Assembly: GCA_028023455.1 (NCBI GenBank)
Contig: JAQFVV010001022.1
Span: 64,001 to 128,000 of the forward strand
Direction of reading: 5' to 3'
Source of the DNA: Epiperipatus broadwayi
Taxonomy: Eukaryota > Onychophora > Udeonychophora > Euonychophora > Peripatidae
DNA length: 64,000 bases
Both the position numbers and the translations under genes were made by a program. Numbering within the stretch: position 1 is the stretch's first letter; the number at the start of each line of letters is the position of its first letter. The notes below the pieces were generated by a model, which ran no database searches, was not told the DNA's origin, and saw only the letters and a program-made list of their open reading frames with translations. Below, piece after piece: positions 1-11,639 of the stretch.

Positions 1-231
1 ATTGTAAAGCTCAAGTAATTTTTTTTTCTGCTGAAATTAAAACAGCAGTCAATGATGGTAAAGATAATGATCAATTTTGAGATTACACCTGGGTCTCATT
101 TTATGTGGATTATTTTAATGTGATTCATGTTTCTTCTTAATATCTTTCATATTTCACTATATTTATTAGATATCAAGAAATTTAAATTATTAATAACTTA
201 TTTGGACTTGAAATACTTTTTTTTTTCAAAA

Positions 232-570
232 ATATAACATTATATTAGCAGCTAATGTGTGAATATGGCCTGAAGCTGTATTTAGAATCTTAGCTTCTAT
301 GTAAATAACCTACTTATACTAATGAGTAAATAATAATAATAGATTTATATGTACATATAAAAATATTGCAATAAATATTCAAAAAATTTTAAACTTTTAA
401 AACATATTTTGTTAGATATAACAGAAATAAATATTTTTTTAGATTTTTAAAATAAATAATAAGATTTTATTGATTTTATAAACTGAAAATAATCTTTCTA
501 ATGATAATGTATAATCTTTTTGTTTTGATTGCGATCTCATTTTTTTAATATAGAAACAGAAAACCATTAA
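232..570. repeat. dispersed repeat, copy 1
   Basis: This segment aligns by eye in the same orientation with 58895-59225. Shared landmarks are 'ttatattagcag', 'ttttaaacttttaaa', 'ttagatata', 'gattttattgattttat' versus 'gatttcattgattttg', and 'gaaaataatctttcta'. Neither copy has a coding frame. It is either an old interspersed repeat of unknown class or an ancient segmental duplication. The divergence is scattered substitutions and small indels, so the pair is old. Confidence 0.65.
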
Positions 571-1624
571 TGCAGCACAAGATTGAAAGTGGTGCTAGCT
601 GTACATAATGTCACAAATCTGATTTCTTACCAGTTCACAAACGAATGCATATTGTCAAATAGCGATAATGATTAAAATATATATGAAAGAATGTAAAATT
701 AAATACTGTAGTTAATAAAAAAAGTAAAAAAGTTTGTCTTGTATTAATTTTTTTCAAATATTTGAAATTTTTTATTTGTCACACTTTATTTCCTTATTTT
801 TTTAATGCAAATTTTAAAGTAATTTTTCCTTGTTGCTTTGCTTTTATGCCAATTTCTGAAAATTACAGAACATATCCCCCATTTTTCAAGGTAAGTTAAG
901 TTTATTTTTGTGCAATTTCTTTTGTGTGCATTTTCTGAGGAACCTATCTACCACATAAAATGAGATCCAGATGTATTTTAATTTCATCTTTATTCCATAA
1001 TAATTACATAAAATATATAATGCATAGTATATAAAAGTCTTTGTATATATATAATCTATTTTTATATTACTGGAAAAGTACATTCATTTTATATTTCTAA
1101 TTCTATCATTAATGATCATGAACAATTCTCCAATTCATTAATTATAAAATCAGTAATCATTATCATAGAACAGAAAAACAACTTTTAAATAATAATTTAA
1201 TATTTTAATAGTTTATTATTATTAATTTGATTATTGAATTTCTTGATTTCATCTTAAAAGCAAAATCTTTTTCAAGCTAGTTAAAATATGTATTAATAAA
1301 ACTCTTCTTTATTGACACTATTTTTATTAGATGATCTTGGTTTAATGAGAAAAGGACTAAAATCATTTATCATTTTATAAAACTTTTGAGGATAACATCA
1401 ATTGGATACTGGTTTCAGTTTCTCTAAAAGACAATATTGAACCATGAGGCTCATCACAAAAGCTACAAATTTAGTGATCTATATTTTTTCTTTAATTATA
1501 TATTAGATTATGATTTTATTTATTTAATGTTTATGTAAATGCAAGTATATTGTCTATACTGAACTTAATGTGATAAATTCTGGTTCAGCACAAAATACCT
1601 ATATTGGAAATCATTTATCTTTTC
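571..1624. other. AT-rich non-coding DNA
   Basis: No supported gene was found. The one open frame over 60 codons (886-1083, minus) has composition expected from AT-rich non-coding DNA, with many Tyr, Ile and Lys codons and no motif. Confidence 0.6.
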
Positions 1625-1760
1625 ACATGTATGTGATCTTGTGTATCAGCTGTATAAGATGGAGTGGATAGTGATAGGGAGCTTGAAAGTCTGAGTTCAA
1701 ATCCCTTTTAATTACTTCAATGTTTTTCTTTTTATTATTTTTTAATGTATTTGTAGTCAA
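1625..1760 (+). repeat. tRNA-derived SINE-like fragment
   Basis: A B-box-like sequence, 'gagttcaaatccc' (about 1692-1704), follows an A-box-like stretch ('gtataagatggagtggatag', about 1651-1670) at roughly tRNA spacing. A T-rich, then AT-rich tail follows. This is the layout of a tRNA-derived SINE head rather than a tRNA gene, because no acceptor stem closes around it. The RNA polymerase III promoter boxes are inferred from consensus. Confidence 0.45.
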
Positions 1761-4600
1761 GATTAAATTTTTAAAATGTTATTAAATAAATTGTAATTCT
1801 TCTTAAAATAAATTCTGACAGCCATTCTCATAGTTTGTCCAGATTTTAGATAATCAAAATGTAAGTGACTAGATTAATTCTAAAAGCAAAAAAAGTTAAA
1901 ATGGTGGCAACAATTATAAATAAAATCATACGTTTTGGATTATTAAATTTGCATTTAGTAAAAAAAAAAAAAACATTTATACCCAAACATATTTATGCAT
2001 AGAAGAGAGAAATAGACATATATAAAAAAAATCTAAATTTAATTTGAAATTTAAAAATATCAAATTTACATTCCTATTACCAAGTAAGTTATATAATTAG
2101 TTCCAGCTCAATAAAAACTATACAGAGTTAAATAAAACAAAAGAAGAATTTTCTCCAAAAAAAAAAAAAAAAGAAAAACAACAAAAAACTAAAGATTTCA
2201 ATTCAGAAAAATGTTTTCTCTGAAGGATAATTTTTTTTAGATCCATTAAAACTTTTTTCTTTTAATAAATTGATAAAAGTTTAGAAATACAAGTACATTG
2301 CTATTTAAGTTAAAAAAAAATTTCAACTAAAGAGAAAAAATAATGAGTTTTTTTTTGTTTCTACAAGTTACAAAAGTCATTTATTTTAAAAAAATTGGCA
2401 ATAAAATAAAGTTTAACAACAATTTGGCTATTTTTTTAAATCCTCTCTCCATTATATATATATTGCTACATATATACATGCATATTTATTAAATAATATT
2501 TTTCTTGAGTGACTTATTCTATTACTGGTTCTATTTCAATAAATGATATAGAAATTGCTTAATTGTTACAATAACTTATTGGAATTAATATATTTTTTCT
2601 CATTATAATATATTTTGAAAGTATTAAGTAATAATTTTTTAGGGGAAAAAAAAATCTCTAATTATATCTAAATTTCTGGAATATATAATTTTATTATTTG
2701 GAGTTTTTAAAATCAACATTAGATACAATTTGTAGTCAAATAAATTCACCCTAATTATAAAAATAAAAAAAATAAAAAATAGAAAGTTAATTATGAATTA
2801 TATGATGATTATATAAATAAATCTATGAAACACTAATACAGGTGAAACAGTACTATTAATGTGATGTTTATTATGCATAAAAACAAAGATGAAACTATTT
2901 TTCTCTGCAATTTATACATGTCTATGTATAGAAAACAAAATTAAAAATTAATCTGCTGCAAACTTAGTTCATTTCTATTTAATAATCCATCAATTTAATT
3001 GTTTTTCATTTGCTCTTATTTCTATCAAATTTTACTAGAATATGCAGGTATACTTTTTATATTTTCAGGGCAAATTATTGGTACATGATAAAGGCACCAA
3101 AAGAAAAAAAAATACAGAAAAATGATGATTAAAAAACAAATTACCAGGCTTTCCAATTGTCATGTAATAAGAATTTAAGCACTTTTATTTGCATCCTTAC
3201 TTGATTCCGTAATTAATAATAACTAAATAACCATTTAATGAACAGCAATGGATAATTAAATGGGTTTGCATTATGCTAACTACTAAAAACAAGTCTAAGT
3301 TTGATTGGAATATGAAAAAAAATCAAGATTTACTCTGTCTGAAATTTGTTTTAAAGCAAAGAATAAAAATAAATAATCAAACAAAATATGAGTATTTAAG
3401 TAACAACTATGTTTTTTTTAGTATGTATCCTTTTTATAGTGTACTTTTTGATAGCTTACTTAGTTTTACTATATACATAACTACATATTCGTAAATTTCA
3501 TTAGCAGTGTTAATTTACAATCTGTTGTTAATATTGCTATTACGAATGAATGTTTATTAGTATAATGACTTCTAGCACATAGTGAAATTGATTAGTGTAT
3601 TAGTTTCCCATGACTCTCTGAATCATATAAAGTTTTTCTACTTTTTTTTATATTTAACTTATTAATTTAAAATATGTAGCATTTTAATTGATATGGCCAT
3701 ATTTACACATGCTATTATGTTTTCTTATGCGTTATCATTATGCAATGCTTTTATATAATTGTTCCATTTCATAGTCTTTCAGCTATCCATACAATATTTT
3801 ATATCTTTGAAATATATATTCACTTAAATATATTTTCTTATCATTTAGTATAGTTCTTTTTTTATATCATTTAATTATTTACATATTATTTTGCAGAATA
3901 TCGCATATTTAATTATTCTAAGAAGATTATTTAAAGTTATTTTCATATTTTTTTATTTTCTGCATATATTATTTTGTCTCAATAGAAAATGTAATGTCAA
4001 ATTAGTGTGACTTTTTATTAATCTATTTATATGACTGCTATAACTGCAAATTGACATTTCTCATAGGTTTATGAAATAGTGACCTCAAAAGAAAAATCAA
4101 AGAGGCATTATTCATCTCATGAGACAATGATGCCATAAATAGGAAGGACACGTGCTATGCTTTATCGAAGAAATGGAATTAGCATATTTGCATATCATTA
4201 AATGTATTAGCAAGCTATGATTATGAAGGCAAGATCCTTTGAAAGTGCTCAGTTAGTTTATTATTTTTAGTTATCTATTTTATATTAATAGCTTTTAGGA
4301 ACAGTTGCGCCACACACGCACTCGTGCTTGATTACAATCAATCAATAAAATAATATTGCAATGGATGCAATACAAATTCCTGATGTTATTAAAAATATAG
4401 TATTACTATTTTTACATTGTCTAATCTCTATATATTCCAGTAGTTTTTATTGTGCTTTATTCTATTTTTATACAATAATTTAAATAGTGTTTTTTTTTAA
4501 TCATTCAAAAATCAAATGCATAAATAAAAATAAAAATGCAAATGAAATTGCATTTTTTTAACATTTTTTTAAAATGTTCTTTAACATATTCAATAAATAA
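1761..4600. other. AT-rich non-coding DNA with poly(A) tracts
   Basis: No gene could be supported. There are A-tracts near 1962-1974 and 2157-2172. The 73-codon frame at 3273-3494 (plus) has no recognisable motif and is Tyr/Phe/Lys/Asn-rich, as expected by chance at this base composition. Confidence 0.6.
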
Positions 4601-4731
4601 ACAATCAAATGGCTTTATTGTTTGGGAGTTACATGAAATTTGAGTGCCAGAAGTAACAGTATTGGAATTGATCCAAAAACCTTACGCTCCAGAGTCTGAC
4701 TGTTTTATACTGAATCAAATTACACAGACAA
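4601..4731 (-). repeat. SINE-like unit A (minus)
   Basis: The unit opens with 'acaatcaaatggctttattg' and carries 'ggaattgatcc' (minus strand GGATCAATTCC, B-box-like) 62 bases in. The next unit, at 4732, repeats both landmarks at a 65-base offset, so these are two copies of one family side by side. The minus-strand B-box-like sequence suggests a tRNA-derived SINE, but the A-box is degraded. Confidence 0.5.
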
Positions 4732-5340
4732 AATAATCAAGTGGTTTTATTGTTTGAGAGTTTATAAGAAGTCTGAACACTGTAAATACCAGAACTGGAA
4801 TTGATCCAAGGATTTTATCCTCTAGAGCAGGGGTGGGTAATTGTTTTGGCTCAGGGGCCACATTGGAGGGCCACTTTGTGGAAGCAAAGGTTAGTGGAGG
4901 GCCACACTTTTTTTCCTGACACAATAAACATACTGCTTTATTCCCTGTATTACCAAAGAAATATTTGTTTATCTATTCTTTATTCATCACTTATTTTACC
5001 TTTTTTTTGGAGAGTTCATGGTTTCACTAAAGTTGGAAATGTATATATTTGCTAATGTAAAGACAAAATTGAAATTAACCAGATCAACTGGAAAATCACT
5101 GCTTATTGTATCTACACTGCGCATGTGTATTGACATGGCGATTCTAGTGGAAAATATGAGATGAATCTTTGGTCGTGCACAGGAAGAAAATCTCAGTTCA
5201 AGGCAGATTTTTCTGATTGTCTTTGTGGGCCACATAAAAACTCTTAATGGGACACATGTGGCCCTCGGATTGCTATTTTTCCACTCCTGTTCTAGAGTTT
5301 GACTCTCTATCAAAAAGCATACAGGACATACATTGAAATG
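4732..5340 (-). repeat. SINE-like unit B, split by a hAT insertion
   Basis: This is the second copy of the unit at 4601-4731, from the 'ataatcaagtggttttattg' landmark through 'ggaattgatcc' (4797). It is interrupted at 4828-5289 by a hAT element and resumes at 5290 with 'ttctagagtttgactctcta', which matches 'ctccagagtctgactg' of unit A. The split proves that the hAT inserted after this SINE. Confidence 0.55.
4828..5289 (-). mobile_element. non-autonomous hAT element, copy 1 (462 bp)
   Basis: The left end 'caggggtgggtaattg' and the complement of the right end ('caggagtgg...') form imperfect terminal inverted repeats of the CAGGGGTGGGCAA type known from hAT/Charlie elements. Flanks 4820-4827 (ctctagag) and 5290-5297 (ttctagag) are an 8-bp target duplication matching at 7 of 8 bases. 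On the minus strand it retains scraps of a transposase start. Residues like ...ISNFSETMNSPKK are followed, after frame damage, by NTGNKAVCL-CQEKK joined directly to 3' terminal sequence. That is the beginning of the BED-finger/GTF2IRD2-like hAT transposase family with nearly all the rest deleted. No functional transposase is possible, so movement would have needed a full-length relative. Confidence 0.8.
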
Positions 5341-6927
5341 CTAAAAACATTATTGTATGTCAAATTTAATCTTTTAGTTAGTCATTTAAAAGCTGAATTA
5401 AAAAACTGGTGATAAATATTCTAAATTACTAATGTTCACAATGAAATACATCTATCTATTTACTGAAATATCATCAAATAATAATAATAGACAGAGAAAG
5501 AGGGAAAGAAGAGGAAAACCTAATAACGATTAATACTTTTTTGTGATGGTAAATCTTAGCATTTAAGAGTATTAAAAATAAATATATCATTATAAAGTTT
5601 ATTGCTGATAAAGGTAAAAGTTTAAATAGGCAATTTCGGGGAGAAAGTGTATCCTGATCTCATTACACAAAAATTGTAAAGGAACATTGGTATTCCTCAG
5701 GCTAATGAGTAGTGAGAGTTTCTGCTATTTTTCTGGTTTATTTTCTAGCTAATAATAGCTAGATAACAATTTGTAAATACCTGGGTTGATTTGTAACTAC
5801 ATGAAAGGAAAATTCAATACTTGATTAAAAAGTTTCAACTGCTGAAAAAAAATGTTCACAGAAGTTTAAAGTCTATGTACTGGAAATTTAGAAAGATTGC
5901 ACTCTCAGTTTTCTCATTCATTTGAAAAAGATCAAAACATATAACAAATAGCACAGCTTCACAATGAACACAATATTATATCATGTAATTACCATTAAGA
6001 ATATATCAGTTATTTCTATTTTTAGAATACACTGAAATTCTATAATAAAAATATATTGCAAAATTTAACAGCTGAGAAATTCTATAAGCATATGTTAATA
6101 AAAGTTTATTGAGACTACAGTCCAATAAAACAGATAAGGCTCTACATTTTTATTTTAACAAAAAATACAATACATTATATAAATGTGAATTTATTTAAAG
6201 CAATATTTTTAACTCCTACATATCAATTACATTATTTATATTTGTCTTATTGATCTTTTTTTAAAAGCAAAAAAAAAAAAAAGATCATTAAGCCAAATAC
6301 TAATAATTACTTGACCCATTAGGTATACAATAAAATATTTTAAAATGATCTCTTGACTTAAACTAATGTTTACTTTTGTTAAAAGACACATATATATATA
6401 TTTCTAGTCAACAGAGAAAAAAATCTTCCATCACTTATTCTCACTAACAAAAAATCATATTTTTCTAATATAATTTTTTTTTTAATAATAATCTTTTTTT
6501 TTTTTTAAAAGCATCAACAAATAAAATATTTTCTAAAAAGTATTGATAATAAATTTTAAATTATTTTTCTTTGAATGTTACATTATTGAAATATTTTTTT
6601 CTCTTCCAATATTAACAAGTCATTCACATAGAAAAGAAAGTTTCTAAAAATAACACACACTCTTCCACCAAGGACAGTGACTTAAACTTCAAATTTTAAA
6701 TGTAATCATTACTTCGAAAAAAATTCTTTAAAAATAACAAAAGATTTTCATTTGGTTGATTTAAAATTTGTGCTATATTTTATTCTACTACAATTACAGA
6801 ACAAATATATCATAATATTATAGTGGTTTAAGTAAACATATTGAAATCTCTTTTTTTCTCAAAAAAAGTGTTTCCTATTATTAAAATAATAGAAACATCA
6901 TATGTAGCCACAAAAAAAATATAAACT
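5341..6927. other. AT-rich non-coding DNA
   Basis: No gene, RNA or element could be supported. Short A and T tracts occur, for example a T/A-tract region near 6256-6284. Confidence 0.6.
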
Positions 6928-7041
6928 TTATTCAGGATCATCCAACTGCTGATCATCCTTAAGCATAAGTAATTTTCTCCTTTTTTCCACAGGGCAACAA
7001 CCTCTAAAACTTTTCACATCTTTTATCATGAGAGTATTCAT
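6928..7041 (-). CDS. possible small ORF or 3'-terminal exon
   Basis: On the minus strand a 37-codon frame from ATG (7039-7041) to TAA (6928-6930) encodes a hydrophilic peptide ending in EKRRKLLMLKDDQQLDDPE. Its composition is much less AT-biased than the surroundings (a Cys-Cys-Pro, a Lys/Arg cluster and an acidic end). The stop codon overlaps an AATAAA polyadenylation signal, followed by a T-rich and GT stretch that could be a downstream element. There is no genomic poly(A) after the signal, which argues against a processed pseudogene. I do not recognise the family. It could be the end of a host gene whose other exons lie to the right or outside the window. It is too short for certainty, and the true exon may begin downstream of the ATG at a splice acceptor. 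Confidence 0.25.
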   Translation of the reverse strand: MNTLMIKDVKSFRGCCPVEKRRKLLMLKDDQQLDDPE

Positions 7042-8460
7042 GTCAGTATATATATATATATATATGCTAACATTATTTATCTAAGCCCTCTACAGAAATT
7101 TTTGATATTTTAAGTGGCAATGTTTTGGTGAAAAAATACCCAATTAAAGAAATAATAAAAAAAAGGTATTTCAAAAGCTGAAGCTAAATGGCAGAAAAAG
7201 GCTAAAGTAGGGATGGTCAATGTGTTACAGTAATGCACCAATTTTTTAATGCAAATGCACCATAATATTATTTTTATATCTAAGATATGTTATAGATAAA
7301 TAGTACTTAGCAATTTTTATAATACAATAAGGTACTAGGGGAAAAAATGTAAAGTTTAAATATTGCTTATTTTAATGTGACTTATTATTACAATTTGATT
7401 TACAAATGTAAAACTTGGTACCCTTACAACTTTTAACATCATTCTAAGTCAATTTTGTTTTTATTAGTTGTTTAATGTTTGGATTTAACGTTAAAAATGA
7501 AAGTAAAAAAATTTCAAATTTGAATCACTATGACCTCATTTTTTTTTTTTTATTAATTTTATAAAAAAAAATATTTGTAAAGACTAAAACTGCAAAATAC
7601 AAGAACAGAATGCCTAACATCATCACTTTCAAAGGCATAACTCTCACTCTATTCTAAGGTAGCTTTTATCAACATGCTTATTATCACAAAGATAACATAC
7701 TACTTACATGTCATCATTTTTACAAAATCTTTCATTTCAAATGTTTATTCACATTGGAGAAAACTCTTGTGGGAAAAGAAAACAATTTCAATTTCAATCA
7801 GCAAATTACAGTTTCATAGTAATCAAAATGGATTAGAATTAGACTTAATTTATGTATATAAAATCCAAAAATCTATTAAACTTATGTGAAATTATGATAA
7901 GATTATTTCCACATTTGGAGATGATATATAACACCAACAGACAAGTCTTCTTCATACACAAAACATCCTCGAACAATTCTAGTATATTAGGATAAGATTT
8001 CTAAAAAAAAAATGGCAATATTGGAAAATTCACACTCTTTTATATTAAAATATAAATGAAGGGGCTGGCTCTCTAATGCATAGCAATAAAAAGATTTAAC
8101 TATTGGACTCTTGAGCCAAAATGTTTCGATTTTATGCTCAAAACAAACATGTGTTTTTTGCCTACATAATACTTTTTGAGGTATAAGAGAAATCTTATCA
8201 ATGCAGAAACTATATATATTTTATGTCTCAAGAAAGAAAAAGATTAAAAACATCTTTTTTTAAATGTAGTAGCCTACAAGATGTCTGGTCATACATTACA
8301 AAAATACTTCAGAAAATAATAATACAATTTAATTGATAATTAAGTTTTTTCTAGAAGCATGCTTTATAGAAATAAAGACCATCACATTCATACTTTATAC
8401 TCTGTGGTGCACAACATGCATGTAGTGAAGTCATTGAGATAGGTCTGAGATTGGTCACTG
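7042..8460. other. AT-rich non-coding DNA with a (TA)n microsatellite
   Basis: A (TA)n run lies at about 7046-7065. No supported gene. The 71-codon plus-strand frame at 7674-7889 shows no motif. Confidence 0.55.
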
Positions 8461-8504
8461 GATATAAATCTGGAATGTTTTGAAATTCCCAGACAATGTG
8501 TCAA

Positions 8505-9048
8505 TCAGCCTTTGTACAATGGGAACAGTGTAGTAACTGAGATGAAGAAGCACAAACCTGAAATACCATAAATTATTGGGTGTATGATCTCAGCATAGCT
8601 CTGCAATATTTGTATAATGTGAGCATCATACATTGATTGATAGAGATCAGTCCCCCTCCAGATATTGCCTATTTCAAAACTACAACTTTGTAGGCTAGTG
8701 CAAAAGTGTCCATAAATGTGAGTCAACATAGCAATTCCACTGTATTGATACTTGTTGACAGAAATTGTTGTAAGGATGGGCCTATGAGCTGCCCCAAGTG
8801 CCCACCTTATATAATCATGGGTCCAGTTATGTTGATTTGACAAAATTTTGGACCTTTTGGTATTGAGCTAAACTCAGCTGCCTACTCACATATTGGGTCT
8901 TGAGTTCAAGTATTTGTTGTATACTTGGTTCCATTTGTGTAAGATCATTTAGTTTATTAGCTATTGTATCCATCTCATTTAGTAATGACTTGATTTTGTA
9001 GTACAGTGATTGATTAGTGTGCTCAGTATGCCCACAAAAGAGGACCAT
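8505..9048 (-). pseudogene. LINE ORF2 segment after the endonuclease (unassigned)
   Basis: Two overlapping frames (9048-8827 and 8843-8505) read on without internal stops. The first is a helical, Gln/Leu-rich segment (NEMDTIANKLNDLTQM, then SRQLSLAQYQKVQNF) of the kind that links endonuclease to RT in LINEs. The second (112 codons) has a more hydrophobic end. The RT motifs that should follow are missing. I assign these to the LINE only by position and strand. Confidence 0.4.
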
Positions 9049-9089
9049 GCTTGAATTGGTGACAGCAAAAAAATATCAATTTTTTAAAA

Positions 9090-9995
9090 TAATATATAAG
9101 CCTCCAGAAATATAAATTCTGGAGTATTGGCCTTATTCAGAAGTCTGATAGTTAATGAGTGGTCTGTAACTAAGATGTCAATTTGCAATGCTATCAACAT
9201 TGGTAAATGATCTATAAATGGTTCCAATTGTAACTTGGCAGTCAAGTCATAATCCAACTCCAGTGATTAGAACAATAAATCAATGAGTGACCTTTTTTGA
9301 TGAGTATAAAAAAGGTCAACATTGCTAGATGATCTGTAAATGATACCAATTGTAACTTGGCAGTCAAGTCATAATGCAACTCTGGTGAGTAGAACAATAA
9401 ATCAATGAGTGACTTTCTTTGACGGGTATAAAAGGAGAAGACATCGAGAGAGAAAAAAACATTCTCCACAAAGCAAGACACTGTTAATTAAGTGGAGGAA
9501 TTTGTGGGTGAAATAATTATAGTTCACATTAAAATCCCCCAAAATAATTGTTGGGGAAGCATCTGAAGAAAGAAGGACATTGATTTTGTTGAATGTTGAT
9601 TAAGCAAAGGTTCTTTCATTATGGATGTATAGATCAATTATGTTGAGTGATGAGTTATCAAAGATAATGTTGATCATGAAAAGTTCTAGATCTAAATAAA
9701 GCATTCTTAATTTTGTGTAGTTAAGTTCTTTACTAATCAAAAAAGCCACCCTGGATGATGCTGTACTCACCGGCAAATAATTAAAAGAGTCAAGCTGCTG
9801 TATGAGCTCATTTATACTATAATTAGATTGAACGTGTAGTTTCATCTCTGAAAGATATACAACTTCCAATTTGTTTTTCTGGATCCATCTTTTAATGACA
9901 TGAACTCTGCCTAATGAGTTCATACCATGGACATTAACCCCAACAACTCTAAGATACACAGTAAAGTGGTGTTTAAAAGGAAGCAGAAAAGTCAT
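9090..9995 (-). pseudogene. LINE ORF2 N-terminus: APE-type endonuclease, frameshifted
   Basis: From ATG at 9993-9995 the minus strand encodes a fold recognisable as an exonuclease-endonuclease-phosphatase domain. It has a GVNVHGMNSLGR start (the N-x-R/H-G block), then LEVVYLSEMKLH, equivalent to the LQET motif with the catalytic Glu. After a stop near 9600 comes TIILGDFNVN (the GDFN motif with catalytic Asp/Asn). After a further frameshift comes SLIDLLFYSPEL with VSFTDHLAML (the SDH block, here TDH). In family members this domain nicks the target site to prime reverse transcription. At least two frame disruptions and a 122-bp tandem duplication (9194-9437) across the C-terminal end rule out activity. 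It starts 28 bases after ORF1 ends. Confidence 0.8.
9194..9437. repeat. 122-bp tandem duplication inside LINE ORF2
   Basis: The segment starting 'tcaacattg' at 9194 is repeated at 9316. Both units contain 'ccaattgtaacttggcagtc' and 'agaacaataaatcaatgagt'. The units differ by a few substitutions, so the duplication is not recent. It lies in the endonuclease C-terminus and is not a multiple of three. Confidence 0.85.
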
Positions 9996-10022
9996 CCATC
10001 AGATCAATTTGATTGACCTCAC

Positions 10023-10598
10023 TCAGCATAGTTTCACTCCATTGTGAGAAGTGTTTAGGTAGAGTGGTTTGACACCAGTCCCACCCACCAGAATTTCAGC
10101 AGAAGTAGCTTCACAGGGCTGAGTAACCTGTGAAGTAATGGATGTGCAAATTGCTTGGACATCATGTTTCTTGCCTTTTTTGTTTTCTCTTTGACTCCTT
10201 TGATTGGATTTCTGACTCATATTTAGTTGCACCACACATGAATCAATATCTGAATCTGCATTTGAGAAATTAGCCTCCTCAAGCTGTGAGATCAATGATT
10301 CATTAGACTTCCTTTTGTTATTCTGAGAATTCGGGTCAGTCTGCATCAATTGTATCAAAGGAAACCGACTTCTTGTTAAAGTGGAAAGTGGAGCTGAATT
10401 CAGGTCTTGATATGTGTCTATTTGAGACTCATTGGCTTTGTTTTGTGGGTCCTGAAGGATTAAATTACTGTCTTCTTGATGAATGTCATTCGAGAATTCA
10501 TGTGTGTTACTTTCCAGATCCATCTGCTTCTGATGCTGCTTTCCATAGTTCAAGTGATTATCTGACCTATTGTTTGACAACTTTACAGTTTGCTCCAA
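10023..10598 (-). pseudogene. LINE ORF1, C-terminal segment
   Basis: A 191-codon minus-strand frame, rich in Ser, Asn, Gln and acidic residues, with a Lys-rich patch (RENKKGKKH) in its second half. It lies immediately after the zinc-knuckle segment and directly before ORF2, so it is most simply the disordered tail of ORF1. No domain is recognised. The initiating Met is probably internal to the original ORF. Confidence 0.55.
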
Positions 10599-10661
10599 AC
10601 TCTGATTTGTGATTAAGAGGACAAAGCTGTAATTTGATGATCCATGTTACATGCATGACTT

Positions 10662-11045
10662 CTAGATTTTTAATTTGCATACTTCACAAAATTTTTTTGG
10701 ACAAGATCCAACTAGATGTGATCTATCACCACAGAAGAAGCACTGTGGCTGAACCCCACAAATCGAAAAAAAGATTGGGCATCTAGCTTCTTCTAGTGAA
10801 GATAGTATTTCTTCTGGTGTGATGCCATTAGGCAGTTTAATTGTGAAAGCTGCACTGTTGGATGGCAGCTCAAATCCTGCTCTCTTTTCAAGAAAATAAT
10901 TAAAGTTTGTGACTTCTCCATATCTTGCAAATAAGCATCTTAGATCAACATATGTAAAGTTTAAATAGCAATTTCTGGCTATTCCATATGCCAATCTAGG
11001 TCTGTTCATGTCAATTGAAATCAGATACCTTTGACCAAAAATCAA
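10662..11045 (-). pseudogene. LINE ORF1, RRM-like plus CCHC zinc-knuckle segment
   Basis: This 127-codon frame holds a clear zinc knuckle near its C-terminus: CFFCGDRSHLVGSC (C-x2-C-x4-H-x4-C), followed by another Cys pair (FCEVC). Upstream, a segment with YVDLRCLFARYGEVTNF resembles an RNA-binding fold (an RRM-like helix then strand, 'FxRYGEV'). Proteins of this type bind element RNA in the ribonucleoprotein particle. Its N-terminus overlaps the next piece (11011-11637) in another frame because of a 34-bp tandem duplication at the junction, so the two were one ORF. No stop-free path joins them now. Confidence 0.75.
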
Positions 11046-11637
11046 TTGCTGAAATCAGATACCTTTGACCAAAAATCAATTGCTGCCTCTTAAATATTTC
11101 CTTTTGCATTTGATTGTAGAACTCGAGAATCATGTAGCACCTGTTAGGATAATAATAGATCTCTTCACAGACTTCCAATTTCAGGTCTTTAAGTATCTGG
11201 AAAATTTCATTCATGGGGAAGGTATATAGCTGACATCTATCATCTGTAGTACATAAAACCAGAGTGTTTTGAGTATAGTAGTTTAAAAAGAAGTTGAACA
11301 ACATTTCAGGAATTCTTGTGTTGAATTCAAGGCTATTTTCTTGATGTCTATTTAATGTGACTAGTGTATTTGATAACCAAATCATTGATGTACTTTCATT
11401 TTCTATTTGATTAATATATTCTTCTTCATCTACATCCAGTAGGCTAAACTTTGTAGCTTGTGGCATTACAGTATTGTTGATGGTTTTGATATTGTTGTTA
11501 GTTAATACATAAACATAGTTTTGCGAGTTGTTAGAATTTGTGGCCATTATTGAAAATTTTGTGTAAGACAGCTGTGATGATGCTTGCTCTGACAAGCCTG
11601 CTTCGATTTGAACTTTTGTATTGGTGTTTTTTAACAT
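11011..11637 (-). pseudogene. LINE ORF1, N-terminal/central segment
   Basis: A 208-codon frame. The first third is Asn/Ser/Gln-rich and probably disordered. The latter part (ILKDLKLEVCEEIYYYPNRC onward, ending RQQLIFGQRYLISA) reads as a folded domain and repeats the RYLIS segment that begins the next piece. The shared end is the 34-bp duplication. Assignment as ORF1 rests on continuity with the zinc-knuckle piece. Confidence 0.6.
11017..11084. repeat. 34-bp tandem duplication that breaks ORF1
   Basis: The unit beginning 'gaaatcagatacctttgacc' at 11017 recurs at 11051. It is effectively identical, with period 34. Since 34 is not divisible by three, it shifts the frame between the two ORF1 pieces. 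Confidence 0.9.
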
Positions 11638-11639
11638 TT

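Noticed and set aside
1692-1704. B-box-like sites considered as tRNA genes (also near 32433, 39883, 4663, 4797)
   Set aside because: None is enclosed by an acceptor stem or anticodon arm of proper geometry; they fit SINE heads instead.
4801-5055. 84-codon plus-strand frame at the hAT element
   Set aside because: It spans the SINE/hAT junction in the antisense direction to the transposase remnant, so it is a chance frame.
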